Below are positions 7,347 to 16,345 of a stretch of 21,840 nt of DNA, one piece after another. Origin of the DNA: an uncultured Mycoplasmatota bacterium (lineage in GTDB: Bacteria > Bacillota_I > Bacilli_A > RF39 > UBA660); contig CAMLYN010000006.1 in NCBI GenBank assembly GCA_946491675.1, positions 1 to 21,840 of the forward strand, in the 5' to 3' direction. The notes beneath the pieces are model-generated. The model saw nothing but the letters and a program-made list of their open reading frames with translations. It was not told where the DNA came from and did no database searches. A program made the translations under genes and the position numbers. How positions within the stretch are numbered: position 1 is the stretch's first letter; each line of letters begins with the position of its first letter.

Positions 7347-8984
7347 TCATAAACTATTAATACGTTTTTTTATTTCAGCAACGCCTAATAATTTCATTAT
7401 TTCATATAAATCTGGAGTCATAGATTTGGTAGTTAAAGCAACACGAATAACCATACTAACATCAACAATACTTCCTTTATATTTATCTGGACTATCTTTA
7501 TAATCTTTTGTATTAGAAGCATATCCTAACTCTTCTGCTAATACTTTCATTTTCTCAAACCACATATTTTTATCATCATTGACATCATAATATTTGTTAA
7601 TATAATTATCTAGTATATTTTTTATTTCATCTTTATTAGTTACATTTTGCCATTCGTAATTCTTGTTTTCAACATTAAATAATTCTTCATACATATACCA
7701 AATATGAGATTTTATTTCAGAATAACAGCTAAAGTCTTTTCTTGGCTTCCTTTGTTCTCTTTCAATATTTAATATATTTATAGTATAATCTTCATATTTT
7801 GCAATAAGATTTGCAAAATCCTTATCAAATTCATTAGTCCAAACTAATAAATCATCATATACTTCTTTAGCTGATAATCTTGATAAATAATTTTTAGAAA
7901 TATTAATTATCTTTTCCAAATCAAATATAGATCCGCTTTTGCTCATTTTATTAAATGAAAATTCAAAATCTCTATATGATTTATCTGGATTTTGTAAATA
8001 CCATCCTTCAAAATTAGAATTCATTATTGTTGCAAAATATAGTTTAATCGCTTCGATTGGAATTCCTTTTTCATGATAGAAAGCTACTGCTGCTTCTGGA
8101 TCTTTTCTTTTACTTATCTTTCTTATCGTATTTCCTTCTTTAACAGTTAATGGAAGTAAATGAGCAAATTTTGGTACTTTAAATCCACAAGCATTCCATA
8201 GTTCTAAATGAAATGGTACTGATGATATATATGAATCATCTCTAGTCACAATCGTAACTCTCATAAAATGATCATCACATACGTGAGCAAAAGCATAAGG
8301 TGGAATTCCATCTGACTTAATTAAAACTTGATCTATATCATTTTCAGGCAATTCAATAGTTCCTTTTACCAAATCTTTAAATACTATTTTCTTGTTGAAA
8401 TCTCCCAGTGATTTTAATCTCAATACCCATTTATCTCCATTATCAATATGCTTTTTTACTTCATCATAACTTAAATTTCTGCATTTAGCATAATGCCCAT
8501 AATAACCAATTCTATCTTTTCTTTTTTCTTGATGTTCTCTCATCTCTGCTAAATCATTTTCAGAGCAAAAACAAGGATATGCTCTTCCTATTGATACTAG
8601 ATATTTAGCAACTATATGATAAATTTCTTCTCTTTGAGTTTGAATATATGGTCCATAGTTTCCACCTTTAATTGGATGTTCGTTAATTATATAATTATAA
8701 TTTTCTAAATCTTCAATAATTAATTGAATGCCATTTTCAATTGCCCTTTTACTATCAGTATCTTCAATTCTTAAAATGAATATCCCATTAGTTTGATTTG
8801 CGATAACCTCTGGAATAAATGATGCATATAAATTTCCCATATGCATTCTTCCTGTTGGACTTGGTGCAAACCTACAAACCTCTGCACCATCGGGTAAATC
8901 TCTTTGTGGGTACATTTTTTCTAAATCTTCAATAGTTTTTGTAATATTTGGATATAATAAATCTGCCAAATCTTTATTTGTCAT
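7347..8984 (-). CDS. gltX: Glutamyl-tRNA synthetase
   Basis: This 545-aa class I synthetase charges tRNA-Glu with glutamate. Near the N-terminus, RFAPSPTGRMHMGN carries the HIGH-type signature (HMGN at 48-51). KISKR (about 289-293) is the KMSKS loop. CFC at 138-140 plus a Cys at 168 look like the zinc site. The start is placed at 8984, with GAAAGGA 9 nt upstream. A longer frame to 9026 would begin inside the T-box terminator stem and is rejected. Whether it also mischarges tRNA-Gln (non-discriminating) cannot be told here, since no glnS or gatCAB is in the window. Expression is expected to be controlled by the T-box leader just upstream. Confidence 0.96.
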   Translation of the reverse strand: MTNKDLADLLYPNITKTIEDLEKMYPQRDLPDGAEVCRFAPSPTGRMHMGNLYASFIPEVIANQTNGIFILRIEDTDSKRAIENGIQLIIEDLENYNYIINEHPIKGGNYGPYIQTQREEIYHIVAKYLVSIGRAYPCFCSENDLAEMREHQEKRKDRIGYYGHYAKCRNLSYDEVKKHIDNGDKWVLRLKSLGDFNKKIVFKDLVKGTIELPENDIDQVLIKSDGIPPYAFAHVCDDHFMRVTIVTRDDSYISSVPFHLELWNACGFKVPKFAHLLPLTVKEGNTIRKISKRKDPEAAVAFYHEKGIPIEAIKLYFATIMNSNFEGWYLQNPDKSYRDFEFSFNKMSKSGSIFDLEKIINISKNYLSRLSAKEVYDDLLVWTNEFDKDFANLIAKYEDYTINILNIEREQRKPRKDFSCYSEIKSHIWYMYEELFNVENKNYEWQNVTNKDEIKNILDNYINKYYDVNDDKNMWFEKMKVLAEELGYASNTKDYKDSPDKYKGSIVDVSMVIRVALTTKSMTPDLYEIMKLLGVAEIKKRINSL

Positions 8985-9005
8985 TTTGACCATTCCTTTC
9001 TTAAA

Positions 9006-9235
9006 TAAAAAAATAGACTCATCCAATAAGGACGAATCTATCGTGGTACCACCTTAATTTATATAACTTTAAAGTTATATGTCTCAAAATCTTAACGCGA
9101 TTAACGAAATAACTTGAATACGTTATTTTGCTCCAAAGCTTCATTCAAATATTTCAAATGTTAATTTACACCAACCATTAACTCTCTTTGCATTGAAAAT
9201 ATTTTACTCTTCTTCTTCATTGCTTTCAAAATATG
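9006..9235 (-). promoter_or_regulatory. T-box riboswitch leader (Glu) of gltX
   Basis: Read on the minus strand, the leader carries the conserved T-box AAGGTGGTACCACG (9042-9055). The T-box is followed by a terminator of 12 paired positions, ATAGATTCGTCC/GGATGAGTCTAT (9013-9041), and a run of seven T. Upstream lies a stem I region closed by AAAGC/GCTTT (roughly 9140-9225), with GAA triplets in the 3' side of its internal loop that fit a Glu specifier codon. In T-boxes, uncharged tRNA pairs with the specifier and with the UGGN bulge to form the antiterminator. The gene identity supports a Glu sensor. The exact specifier position needs a covariance-model fold. Confidence 0.9.
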
Positions 9236-9240
9236 TGTTA

Positions 9241-9269
9241 ATTATAACACTTTTTAATTCATTTGTAAA
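9241..9269 (-). promoter_or_regulatory. Promoter of the gltX T-box transcript
   Basis: On the minus strand TTTACA (9264-9269), a 17-nt spacer and TATAAT (9241-9246) with an extended TGT form a near-consensus promoter. Transcription should start near 9234, which puts the whole T-box downstream. Confidence 0.8.
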
Positions 9270-9576
9270 TAGCAAAATAAAATACCGTCAAAAAAGCAAA
9301 ATTATTGTTTGCAATTTTCATAATAAAGTTGTGAAATTAATAATATAATAATTAGGGTTTTCAAATGTTTCTCTTTAGCACAACTCGTTATTAGTTCTAC
9401 CAATAGAGTAGTGTGTTACTATTTTAGATTTTAAGACATATAAAAAAGATTAACCGAAATTAACCTTTCATATATTACAAGTCGATTAGTTCGACTAATT
9501 TCCCTATGGTGCGAGTGTCGTAGATATCTACAACTTTTCACAAGTACGAATGATATAAATATCACTCACTAATTTA
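9270..9576. other. Gene-free left flank of the mobile element
   Basis: No gene is supported here. It holds a terminator-like hairpin on the minus strand (9442-9465), a candidate att 13-mer (9482-9494) within AGTCGA-TTAGT-TCGACT, a perfect 12-bp palindrome GTAGATATCTAC (9520-9531) and a weak ATGATAT/ATATCA hairpin (about 9550-9566). The junction of host and element DNA most likely lies in this stretch. Confidence 0.5.
9442..9465 (-). terminator. Terminator-like hairpin beyond the element's left edge
   Basis: On the minus strand GGTTAA-TTTCGG-TTAATC (6 pairs, one G-U) is followed by TTTTTT. It would stop transcripts leaving the mobile element before they reach gltX. It may be the original terminator of tRNA-Leu, displaced by the insertion. 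The stem is short, so strength is uncertain. Confidence 0.45.
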
Positions 9577-9843
9577 TTAACGACTTGCAGGTTTTTTTGA
9601 CTCTTCTAAATAGCCAGCATTTGTTAATAATGTCTTTATTCCTTCAATATCAGAATATTTTATATAATATGGTATATTCATATTATCTGTTGCTGCTAAA
9701 TCATAAGCAGAATTAAATGCTTGATAAACTTTAGCTAGTGTAACTAGAGCTTTTTGGTACATTGGAGTATCTTCTTGATATTTTATTAATTCTAAAGTTA
9801 ACTCTTTCATCGCTCTATCCAATTTTTCTAATGTTTGTTCCAT
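9577..9843 (-). CDS. Hypothetical 88-aa protein of the mobile element
   Basis: No family is recognised. The protein looks all-helical, with a charged N-terminal helix (EKLDRAMKELTLELIKYQED), a central KALVTLAKVYQAFNSAYDLAA helix and a short basic tail. It has no signal peptide or membrane segment. An excellent TAGGAGGG site precedes the ATG, and an extended -10 (9862-9867, minus) lies between it and the relaxase gene, so it can be expressed on its own. It is the last gene before the left edge of the element. A DNA-binding, accessory mobilization or maintenance role is possible, but nothing in the sequence decides. Confidence 0.75.
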   Translation of the reverse strand: MEQTLEKLDRAMKELTLELIKYQEDTPMYQKALVTLAKVYQAFNSAYDLAATDNMNIPYYIKYSDIEGIKTLLTNAGYLEESKKPASR

Positions 9844-9861
9844 TATATCCCTCCTAAATCT

Positions 9862-9870
9862 ATTATAGCA
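9862..9870 (-). promoter_or_regulatory. Extended -10 promoter of the 88-aa gene
   Basis: ATGCTATAAT on the minus strand (TATAAT at 9862-9867) lies about 18 nt before the ATG at 9843. The -35 region shows only a weak TTAAAA. Confidence 0.5.
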
Positions 9871-9896
9871 TAGTTTTAAGATATTTTAATATTTTT

Positions 9897-11279
9897 TTAC
9901 ATTTCTATTTCAAAATCATCTTTTTCCTTGTCTTTATCATTTTCTTTATTCCAGATATAATCATCTTGAATTGATTCAATAGTTTTATCACTAAATATTT
10001 TATGAGTATATAAATCTTTTGAAAAATTCCAATAATCTTCTCGTTCTTTTTCTTTTCCAAACATTTTATCTTTAATAAATTTAACTAATCTATCAAATAA
10101 ATTTTCAAAGAAATTAACCGTGCTTTGTAGTTTAGAATTTTTTTCTTTAAGATCATCAATTTCATCTTCTTGTTTATCTATCTTTTTTTCAAGAGATTTA
10201 ACTTTAATGTTTAAAGCATCATTATTTTCAGTTAGTATTTTAACTTTTTCTCTATTTTCTTTTAATTCAGTTTCAACATCATTTAAGGTAATAGGTAACT
10301 TTTGCATTTTCTTATATTCTTTATTGGTCGAATCTACTTGCTGAAGAAATTTATCAATTTTATCTTTATCATCTTTATTTAAAACATATTTATCTTTATT
10401 AGTAAAAGTAGTTTTTAAATTATTAACTATATCCTTAACTTCATTAGAATTATTATCTAGTTCTAGTGATTTTTTATTAGCAATTTCTAATCGTTCTTTA
10501 TTTTTTGATAATTCTTCTTGCATTTCAATATAGTTTCCCATATCTTTAACATTTATATCTTTATTTCTACCTTTTTGTTTAGTCTTTAATACATTATTTA
10601 AACCATATTCTTTATTAAAACTAGCAATACATAAAGTTCTCATTTTATCTTGTAGTTCAATTAACTTTGTTTTCGTAAATACATCAGATTTACCAACTTG
10701 TTTAGACATACCATTTTTGCTTTTATATTTAATCGGGACACCAACAATATGCATATGTGGACTTGTTTCATCATAATGAATAATTGCACTTGCTACTTTA
10801 AAGTTAGGAATTAAAGTTTCTAAATCTTTAACTTGTTCTTTATATACATTAGACATTTTATGCTTGAATTTCTCATCTTTAGTATCCCAATATTTTTTAT
10901 CTCCAAGTTCAATAATAATTTCACAAGCTAAATCATTTTTAGAGTTATCACTTATCTTTTTGAAGTAGTCATCTATTTTTCTATCATCTCTTGTTTGTTT
11001 AGAATTATATTCCAATCTAGCACTCTCAAATTCATCTTTATATAATTTTTGAACATCACTATATAAAGAAGTTGTTCCTCTAACTATTTCAATTAAGTGT
11101 TGTTTATCATCATACTTACGATAATTATGTTTATCAACACGAGATAATTGTCTAGCATTTTGAATTGCATTATTTGATAGAGAAGTAGTTCCACTAGCAT
11201 TAGATTTTGCTGTTGCTCTTGATACATTTTTTCTATTTTTATCACTACCCAAATGTAGTGAGTAAGCAAGTTCTGACAT
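9897..11279 (-). CDS. MobV-family relaxase (Mob/Pre type)
   Basis: This 460-aa DNA-nicking enzyme would start conjugative mobilization at oriT. The metal-binding triad motif HYDETSPHMHIVGVP (168-182; His168, His175, His177) is the MobV/Pre signature. HNYR at 51-54 matches the HNxR site that contains the catalytic histidine of the pMV158 relaxase MobM, so His51 is the likely nucleophile. The N-terminal half is the relaxase domain. About residues 225-400 are highly charged and predicted coiled coil, followed by an acidic tail. AAAGGATGTG lies upstream of the ATG. The 228-nt region between this gene and the recombinase gene holds inverted repeats suited to an oriT. Length is typical for the family. 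Confidence 0.93.
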   Translation of the reverse strand: MSELAYSLHLGSDKNRKNVSRATAKSNASGTTSLSNNAIQNARQLSRVDKHNYRKYDDKQHLIEIVRGTTSLYSDVQKLYKDEFESARLEYNSKQTRDDRKIDDYFKKISDNSKNDLACEIIIELGDKKYWDTKDEKFKHKMSNVYKEQVKDLETLIPNFKVASAIIHYDETSPHMHIVGVPIKYKSKNGMSKQVGKSDVFTKTKLIELQDKMRTLCIASFNKEYGLNNVLKTKQKGRNKDINVKDMGNYIEMQEELSKNKERLEIANKKSLELDNNSNEVKDIVNNLKTTFTNKDKYVLNKDDKDKIDKFLQQVDSTNKEYKKMQKLPITLNDVETELKENREKVKILTENNDALNIKVKSLEKKIDKQEDEIDDLKEKNSKLQSTVNFFENLFDRLVKFIKDKMFGKEKEREDYWNFSKDLYTHKIFSDKTIESIQDDYIWNKENDKDKEKDDFEIEM

Positions 11280-11330
11280 ATATAAATCACATCCTTTCTT
11301 TAAGCCTATTTTGTTTATGACAAAATATTT

Positions 11331-11391
11331 AACCCCCTAGCTATTTTGACACAAGTATCAAAATTACCTGTGGGCTAGGGATTCCCTAGAA
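11331..11391 (-). other. Candidate oriT region upstream of the relaxase
   Basis: Just upstream of the relaxase gene lie CTAGGG-ATT-CCCTAG (11375-11389), an imperfect hairpin ATTTTGACACAAGTATCAAAAT (11343-11364, pairing over eight positions with a wobble) and AGGGGGTTAAATA (11326-11338, minus). MobV oriTs are usually found directly 5' of the mob gene and consist of such inverted repeats. TTGTGT-17-TAAATA could also be the relaxase promoter. The nick site was not identified. Confidence 0.4.
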
Positions 11392-11507
11392 CCCTTTATC
11401 ACTTATTCCATATTGTTTTAAAACTTCATAATAAAACAAAATTACATAAGTCTTATAAAATGCTTTTCCCACTTTCATCAGCATAGCTGACAAAACGTGT
11501 ACGCATT

Positions 11508-13505
<1,998 letters not shown>

Positions 13506-13543
13506 CTTAAAGTCTAAATAATTATAAAATATCTTCTTAAACA

Positions 13544-13567
13544 TCTATTTAACCCCCTTAAATAGAC
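13544..13567 (-). repeat. Copy of the AGGGGGTTAAATA motif within an 8-bp hairpin
   Basis: CTATTTAA-CCCCC-TTAAATAG is a perfect 8-bp inverted repeat. Its half TATTTAACCCCCT (13546-13558) recurs exactly at 11326-11338. Both copies lie upstream of the element's two large genes, in the same orientation, so this may be a shared operator or promoter element. Confidence 0.5.
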
Positions 13568-13625
13568 ATAAATTCTCTTGATGAATATTCTGTCACTTTT
13601 TAAAGAAATGTCAATTCTTGTCAAA

Positions 13626-13898
13626 TTAAATACCTTTTAAATAATCTTCTAATTCTGATAGTTTAATCTTTTGAGATAAATTCTTGATATAAATCTCATT
13701 AGAATAATTAAAAGCAAGAAATGTTGTACCTTTTATAATTATCTTATGTGGTTCTACATAAGATAGATTAGTTTTATCTACTTTATGAATAAAGCCATTG
13801 ATAAAAGTAGGAGTAGTATGTGAAAACTCACATATAAACTCTAATCTTTGTTTTAAAGATTCTTCAATTGTTATTTCTTGCTTAATAATATTTATCAT
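13626..13898 (-). CDS. Hypothetical 90-aa protein of the mobile element
   Basis: No domain is recognised. The sequence alternates predicted strands and helices. The N-terminal part is IKQEITIEESLKQRLEF, the middle is rich in Thr, Ile and Phe, and the C-terminal helix is LSELEDYLKG. There is no membrane segment or signal peptide. GGAAAGG lies 9 nt before the ATG at 13898, so this is preferred over the in-frame ATG at 13907, which overlaps the ribosome site. It is the first gene from the right edge and is transcribed towards the recombinase, with the hairpin at 13465-13505 between them. A small regulator or recombination-directionality factor is conceivable from position only. Confidence 0.7.
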   Translation of the reverse strand: MINIIKQEITIEESLKQRLEFICEFSHTTPTFINGFIHKVDKTNLSYVEPHKIIIKGTTFLAFNYSNEIYIKNLSQKIKLSELEDYLKGI

Positions 13899-13939
13899 AA
13901 GCACCATCCTTTCCTAGTAGGATGATTTTCCATATAACG

Positions 13940-13965
13940 AAAAAATCAACCCAATTTGAGTTGAT
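13940..13965 (-). terminator. Intrinsic terminator after tRNA-Leu
   Basis: On the minus strand ATCAACTC-AAATT-GGGTTGAT (8 pairs, one G-U) is followed by TTTTTT. It lies about 40 nt beyond the tRNA 3' end. If the att site at 13981-13993 is right, this terminator belongs to the element and insulates it from tRNA transcription. Confidence 0.8.
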
Positions 13966-14006
13966 ATTTATATATAAAGTTCGAATAGTTCGAACAGATT
14001 CGTCAC

Positions 14007-14091
14007 TGGTGCTTGTGGTGGGAATCGAACCCACATGACATAAGCCACACGATTTTGAGTCGTGCGCGTCTACCAGTTCCGCCACACAAGC
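14007..14091 (-). tRNA. tRNA-Leu (anticodon CAA)
   Basis: On the minus strand the acceptor stem GCTTGTG/CACAAGC pairs fully, with discriminator A and an encoded CCA (14007-14009). The anticodon loop CTCAAAA gives CAA, which reads UUG. A long variable arm typical of class II leucine tRNAs lies between the anticodon and T arms, and the T-loop is TTCGATT. The gene lies 45 nt after the scpB stop codon. The putative mobile element abuts its 3' end. Confidence 0.95.
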
Positions 14092-14098
14092 AGATAAT

Positions 14099-14128
14099 AA
14101 GATTATATCATATAATCTTATTTTTTTA
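14099..14128. other. AT palindrome between scpB and tRNA-Leu
   Basis: AATAAGATTATA-TCA-TATAATCTTATT is a perfect 12-bp inverted repeat with a T-run on the plus-strand side only. On the minus strand it contains TATAAT about 10 nt before the tRNA 5' end, so it could serve as the tRNA -10 box. It could also be a weak end for the scp transcript. Confidence 0.4.
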
Positions 14129-14136
14129 AATAGTTT

Positions 14137-14694
14137 TTAATTATCTTCCCTATATTTTGAATTATATAAATCTTTTACACTATCATCTTTAGTTATTTCA
14201 ATACTAGGTAAATCATCAATTGATTTTAACCCAAAATAATCTAAAAATAAAGGCGTTGTTCCATATAACACAGGACGACCGGCTGCTTCACTTCTACCAA
14301 TTTCACAAATTAGATTTTTATAAACTAATTTTCTAATTATATATGAACTACTAACACCTCTTATTTCATCAACCATAATTCTTGTTACTGGCTGATTATA
14401 AGCAATAATCGCTAAAGTTTCTAAAGCAGCTTCAGTTAATAAATCACTATCATTTAAATCGACTAATTTTTGAATATATTCTTTATTTTCTTTTTTAGTT
14501 ACTAATTTTAAACGGTTACCTAAAGTAGTTAGTTCAATTCCTCTTTCATTATTACTATAACTAATATTTAATTGTTCAATAATTTTATTAAGTGTTTCAT
14601 CATCTACTTCTAATATCTTTTTAATTTCATCTAAGCTTAGTCCTTCATCACCAACAACAAATAATAAACTTTCTAAAATAGAATTAAAATTCAT
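14137..14694 (-). CDS. scpB: Segregation and condensation protein B
   Basis: This 185-aa subunit dimerises and, with ScpA, binds the SMC head-neck region to form the chromosome-condensing complex. The sequence follows the ScpB pattern throughout: MNFNSILESLLFVVGDEG at the N-terminus, two winged-helix domains, and the signature LAIIAYNQPVTRIMVDEIRG (about 91-110). GRSEAAGRPVLYGTT occurs near the end. It starts 2 nt after the scpA stop codon, in the conserved scpA-scpB order. No defects are visible. Confidence 0.97.
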   Translation of the reverse strand: MNFNSILESLLFVVGDEGLSLDEIKKILEVDDETLNKIIEQLNISYSNNERGIELTTLGNRLKLVTKKENKEYIQKLVDLNDSDLLTEAALETLAIIAYNQPVTRIMVDEIRGVSSSYIIRKLVYKNLICEIGRSEAAGRPVLYGTTPLFLDYFGLKSIDDLPSIEITKDDSVKDLYNSKYREDN

Positions 14695-14696
14695 GA

Positions 14697-15407
14697 TTAC
14701 ACCTCACATAATATAATACTTTCAAAATTATTTTCTTGTACAATTTGTAACTCATTATTTTTAGCCAAAACTAAAATCGATAAAAAAGTAACAATAATAT
14801 AACTTTTCGTTTTAATATCAAATAAATCAGTAAAAACAACTTTTTTATTTTTTCTAATTAAATCTTTTATTTCTTTACTTCTTTTAGTTATGGAATATTC
14901 TTTAGTAGCTATTTTAGTATTTAATGGTTTATTAGCTTCTTGACGATTCAAAAAATGTTCAAAGGCTTTTAATAAATCATTTAATCCAATGTCATTAGAT
15001 AAATTAGGATTAATTTCATATTCACTTATGTCACTAGATTTTTTAGTATAATATTGTTGTCTTTCTAATTCTAATTCATGGAATTTAGAGGTTACTTCTT
15101 TATAATTTTGATATTCAATTAATCTTTGAATTAATCTTTCTTTAGGATCTTCCTCATATTCATCATCTTCAATTTCTGGCTTAGGTAATAACATTGACGC
15201 TTTCATTTCAATTAATTCAGCAGCCATAACTAAATATGAACTAGCAATATTTAAATTTAGTTCTTCCATTTTTTTTATATAATCTAAATATTGATTGGTT
15301 ATTTCTTCAATTTTAATATCATAAATATCAATATTAGATTGTTTAATCAAATGAAGTAATAAATCTAATGGACCGGAAAATTTATCAATTGTAAAACAAT
15401 AATCCAT
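14697..15407 (-). CDS. scpA: Segregation and condensation protein A (kleisin)
   Basis: This 236-aa kleisin subunit bridges the SMC heads and recruits ScpB. The N-terminal signature FSGPLDLLLHLIKQSNIDIYDIKI (about 9-32) and the following SSYLVMAAELIEMKASMLLP (about 61-80) are diagnostic. A C-terminal winged-helix region (KKVVFTDLFD onward) would contact the SMC ATPase cap. AAAGGAGGT is a near-perfect ribosome site. An extended -10 (15433-15441, minus) directly upstream and a terminator before it make scpAB its own transcription unit. Confidence 0.97.
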   Translation of the reverse strand: MDYCFTIDKFSGPLDLLLHLIKQSNIDIYDIKIEEITNQYLDYIKKMEELNLNIASSYLVMAAELIEMKASMLLPKPEIEDDEYEEDPKERLIQRLIEYQNYKEVTSKFHELELERQQYYTKKSSDISEYEINPNLSNDIGLNDLLKAFEHFLNRQEANKPLNTKIATKEYSITKRSKEIKDLIRKNKKVVFTDLFDIKTKSYIIVTFLSILVLAKNNELQIVQENNFESIILCEV

Positions 15408-15432
15408 TTTATTACCTCCTTTAACTTCATTA

Positions 15433-15441
15433 ATTATAACA
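15433..15441 (-). promoter_or_regulatory. Extended -10 promoter of scpAB
   Basis: TGTTATAAT on the minus strand (TATAAT at 15433-15438) lies 25 nt before the scpA start, immediately after the upstream terminator's T-run. No clear -35 is seen. Confidence 0.55.
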
Positions 15442-15474
15442 AAAAAAGATAAAAAAATCTATTATTTATCTTTT
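15441..15474 (-). terminator. Terminator of the 210-aa gene, overlapping its stop codon
   Basis: On the minus strand AAAAGATAAA (15465-15474) pairs with TTTATCTTTT (15444-15453) and is followed by T residues. The TAA stop at 15466-15468 lies inside the 5' arm. The stem is AT-only except one pair, so it may be leaky towards scpA. Confidence 0.6.
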
Positions 15475-16098
15475 AACAGTCATCATTTTTAAAAATTTAT
15501 AGACTTTAATATAAACATTTTCCCAATTATTTTCTAATTGCTGACAAATTAAAGCCATTGGATTTTTACTTTTTGATTTTCCGAAACACTCTAAATATAA
15601 AAAATTAAGCTTATCAAAATCATTTTGAATTAATTTTAATTCCCTATAAATAAATTTTTTTATTTTATTTTCATTTCTAGTCTTAAAATGTTCTAATGTT
15701 TTATTGGAAATTATCTTATAATCTATTACTTGGATCGATAAAGAATCACTATAACTCAAAACTTCTTCCTCCTCTTCAATTAAAAGTTTACTATATTCTT
15801 TAATAAGTCCATTTTTATTTAATTTAAAAGCAACAACTTCATTTTTATCAGTCGCTAAAAAGCTATAATCTAAACAATAAGTATCTTTTTTATTAAAGAC
15901 CTCTGTTTTACGATAAATTTTATTTAAAAAGACATTATTAATAATAATTTTTTTATTGATCAAATTATATAAATCTAAACTACTAACAACGATAAATGGA
16001 ATTTTTCTTATATGGCATATTTGATCTTCTTTATCCCATTCAAATATTTCATAAGCAAAATTATTATAATTTAAAAAAATATCGTATATGTAATTCAT
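15466..16098 (-). CDS. Conserved-looking hypothetical protein (210 aa)
   Basis: No function is assigned. The N-terminus (MNYIYDIFLNYNNFAYEIFEWDKEDQICHIRKIPF) recalls DUF3603-like proteins of Bacillota; this is from memory and uncertain. The protein is soluble, with a beta-rich first half, an acidic EEEEE stretch (about 113-117) and a Lys-rich helical C-terminal part. AAGGAGG lies 7-8 nt before the ATG. Its start overlaps the end of the small membrane-protein gene by 35 nt in another frame, so the two are probably translated from one mRNA. A terminator separates it from scpA. Confidence 0.8.
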   Translation of the reverse strand: MNYIYDIFLNYNNFAYEIFEWDKEDQICHIRKIPFIVVSSLDLYNLINKKIIINNVFLNKIYRKTEVFNKKDTYCLDYSFLATDKNEVVAFKLNKNGLIKEYSKLLIEEEEEVLSYSDSLSIQVIDYKIISNKTLEHFKTRNENKIKKFIYRELKLIQNDFDKLNFLYLECFGKSKSKNPMALICQQLENNWENVYIKVYKFLKMMTVKR

Positions 16099-16297
16099 CT
16101 TTTTCCTCCTTAGGAATACTTAAAATAATTAAAATAATTCCGACAATGGCAATTAAACATTCTGGTCGTCTAATTATAAAATTAACATATTCCCAAAAAT
16201 TATACCCAATTGTCGTCAAATTAAGATAAATAATTATATAAATACAACCAATTAGAGTTAAGCCAAAACCAACGAGAAAGAAAAAGAATCTTGTCAT
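16064..16297 (-). CDS. Small two-helix membrane protein
   Basis: This 77-aa protein has two hydrophobic segments: about residues 3-25 (FFFFLVGFGLTLIGCIYIIIYL) and about 44-62 (CLIAIVGIILIILSIP). A loop rich in aromatic residues lies between them (TTIGYNFWEYVNFIIRRPE). The tail is short and charged. Its function is not known. The ATG at 16297 has AGGTGA at proper spacing. A GTG 9 nt further upstream lies inside that ribosome site and is not used. Its 3' end overlaps the next gene by 35 nt, which suggests coupled translation. Confidence 0.75.
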   Translation of the reverse strand: MTRFFFFLVGFGLTLIGCIYIIIYLNLTTIGYNFWEYVNFIIRRPECLIAIVGIILIILSIPKEEKDELHIRYFFKL

Positions 16298-16321
16298 TAA
16301 ATTCACCTATTTAAGTTTATG

Positions 16322-16345
16322 AAAAAAGTTCTATTTAATAGAACT
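16322..16345 (-). terminator. Terminator of the LTA-synthase-like gene
   Basis: On the minus strand AGTTCTAT-TAA-ATAGAACT (8 bp) is followed by TTTTT. The TAG stop codon at 16331-16333 lies within the 3' arm, so the hairpin overlaps the end of the gene. Confidence 0.85.

Noticed and set aside
8985..9026. Longer N-terminus of gltX (MDESIFLFKKGMVK)
   Set aside because: It would start inside the T-box terminator stem, and the ribosome site fits the ATG at 8984.
9498..9535. Possible tRNA fragment ending in GCACCA on the minus strand
   Set aside because: No TTCGA T-loop and no matching acceptor arm could be drawn.
10120..10344. 74-aa frame antisense to the relaxase
   Set aside because: Ser/Phe/Leu-rich shadow of the coiled-coil coding region.
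11093..11290. 65-aa frame overlapping the relaxase start
   Set aside because: Out-of-frame shadow; the relaxase frame has the motifs and the ribosome site.
13882..14085. 67-aa frame beginning MAELVDAHDSKS
   Set aside because: This is the translation of the tRNA-Leu gene itself, a well-known false ORF.
15996..16229. 77-aa plus-strand frame
   Set aside because: Antisense to two overlapping minus-strand genes that have ribosome sites; no signals of its own.
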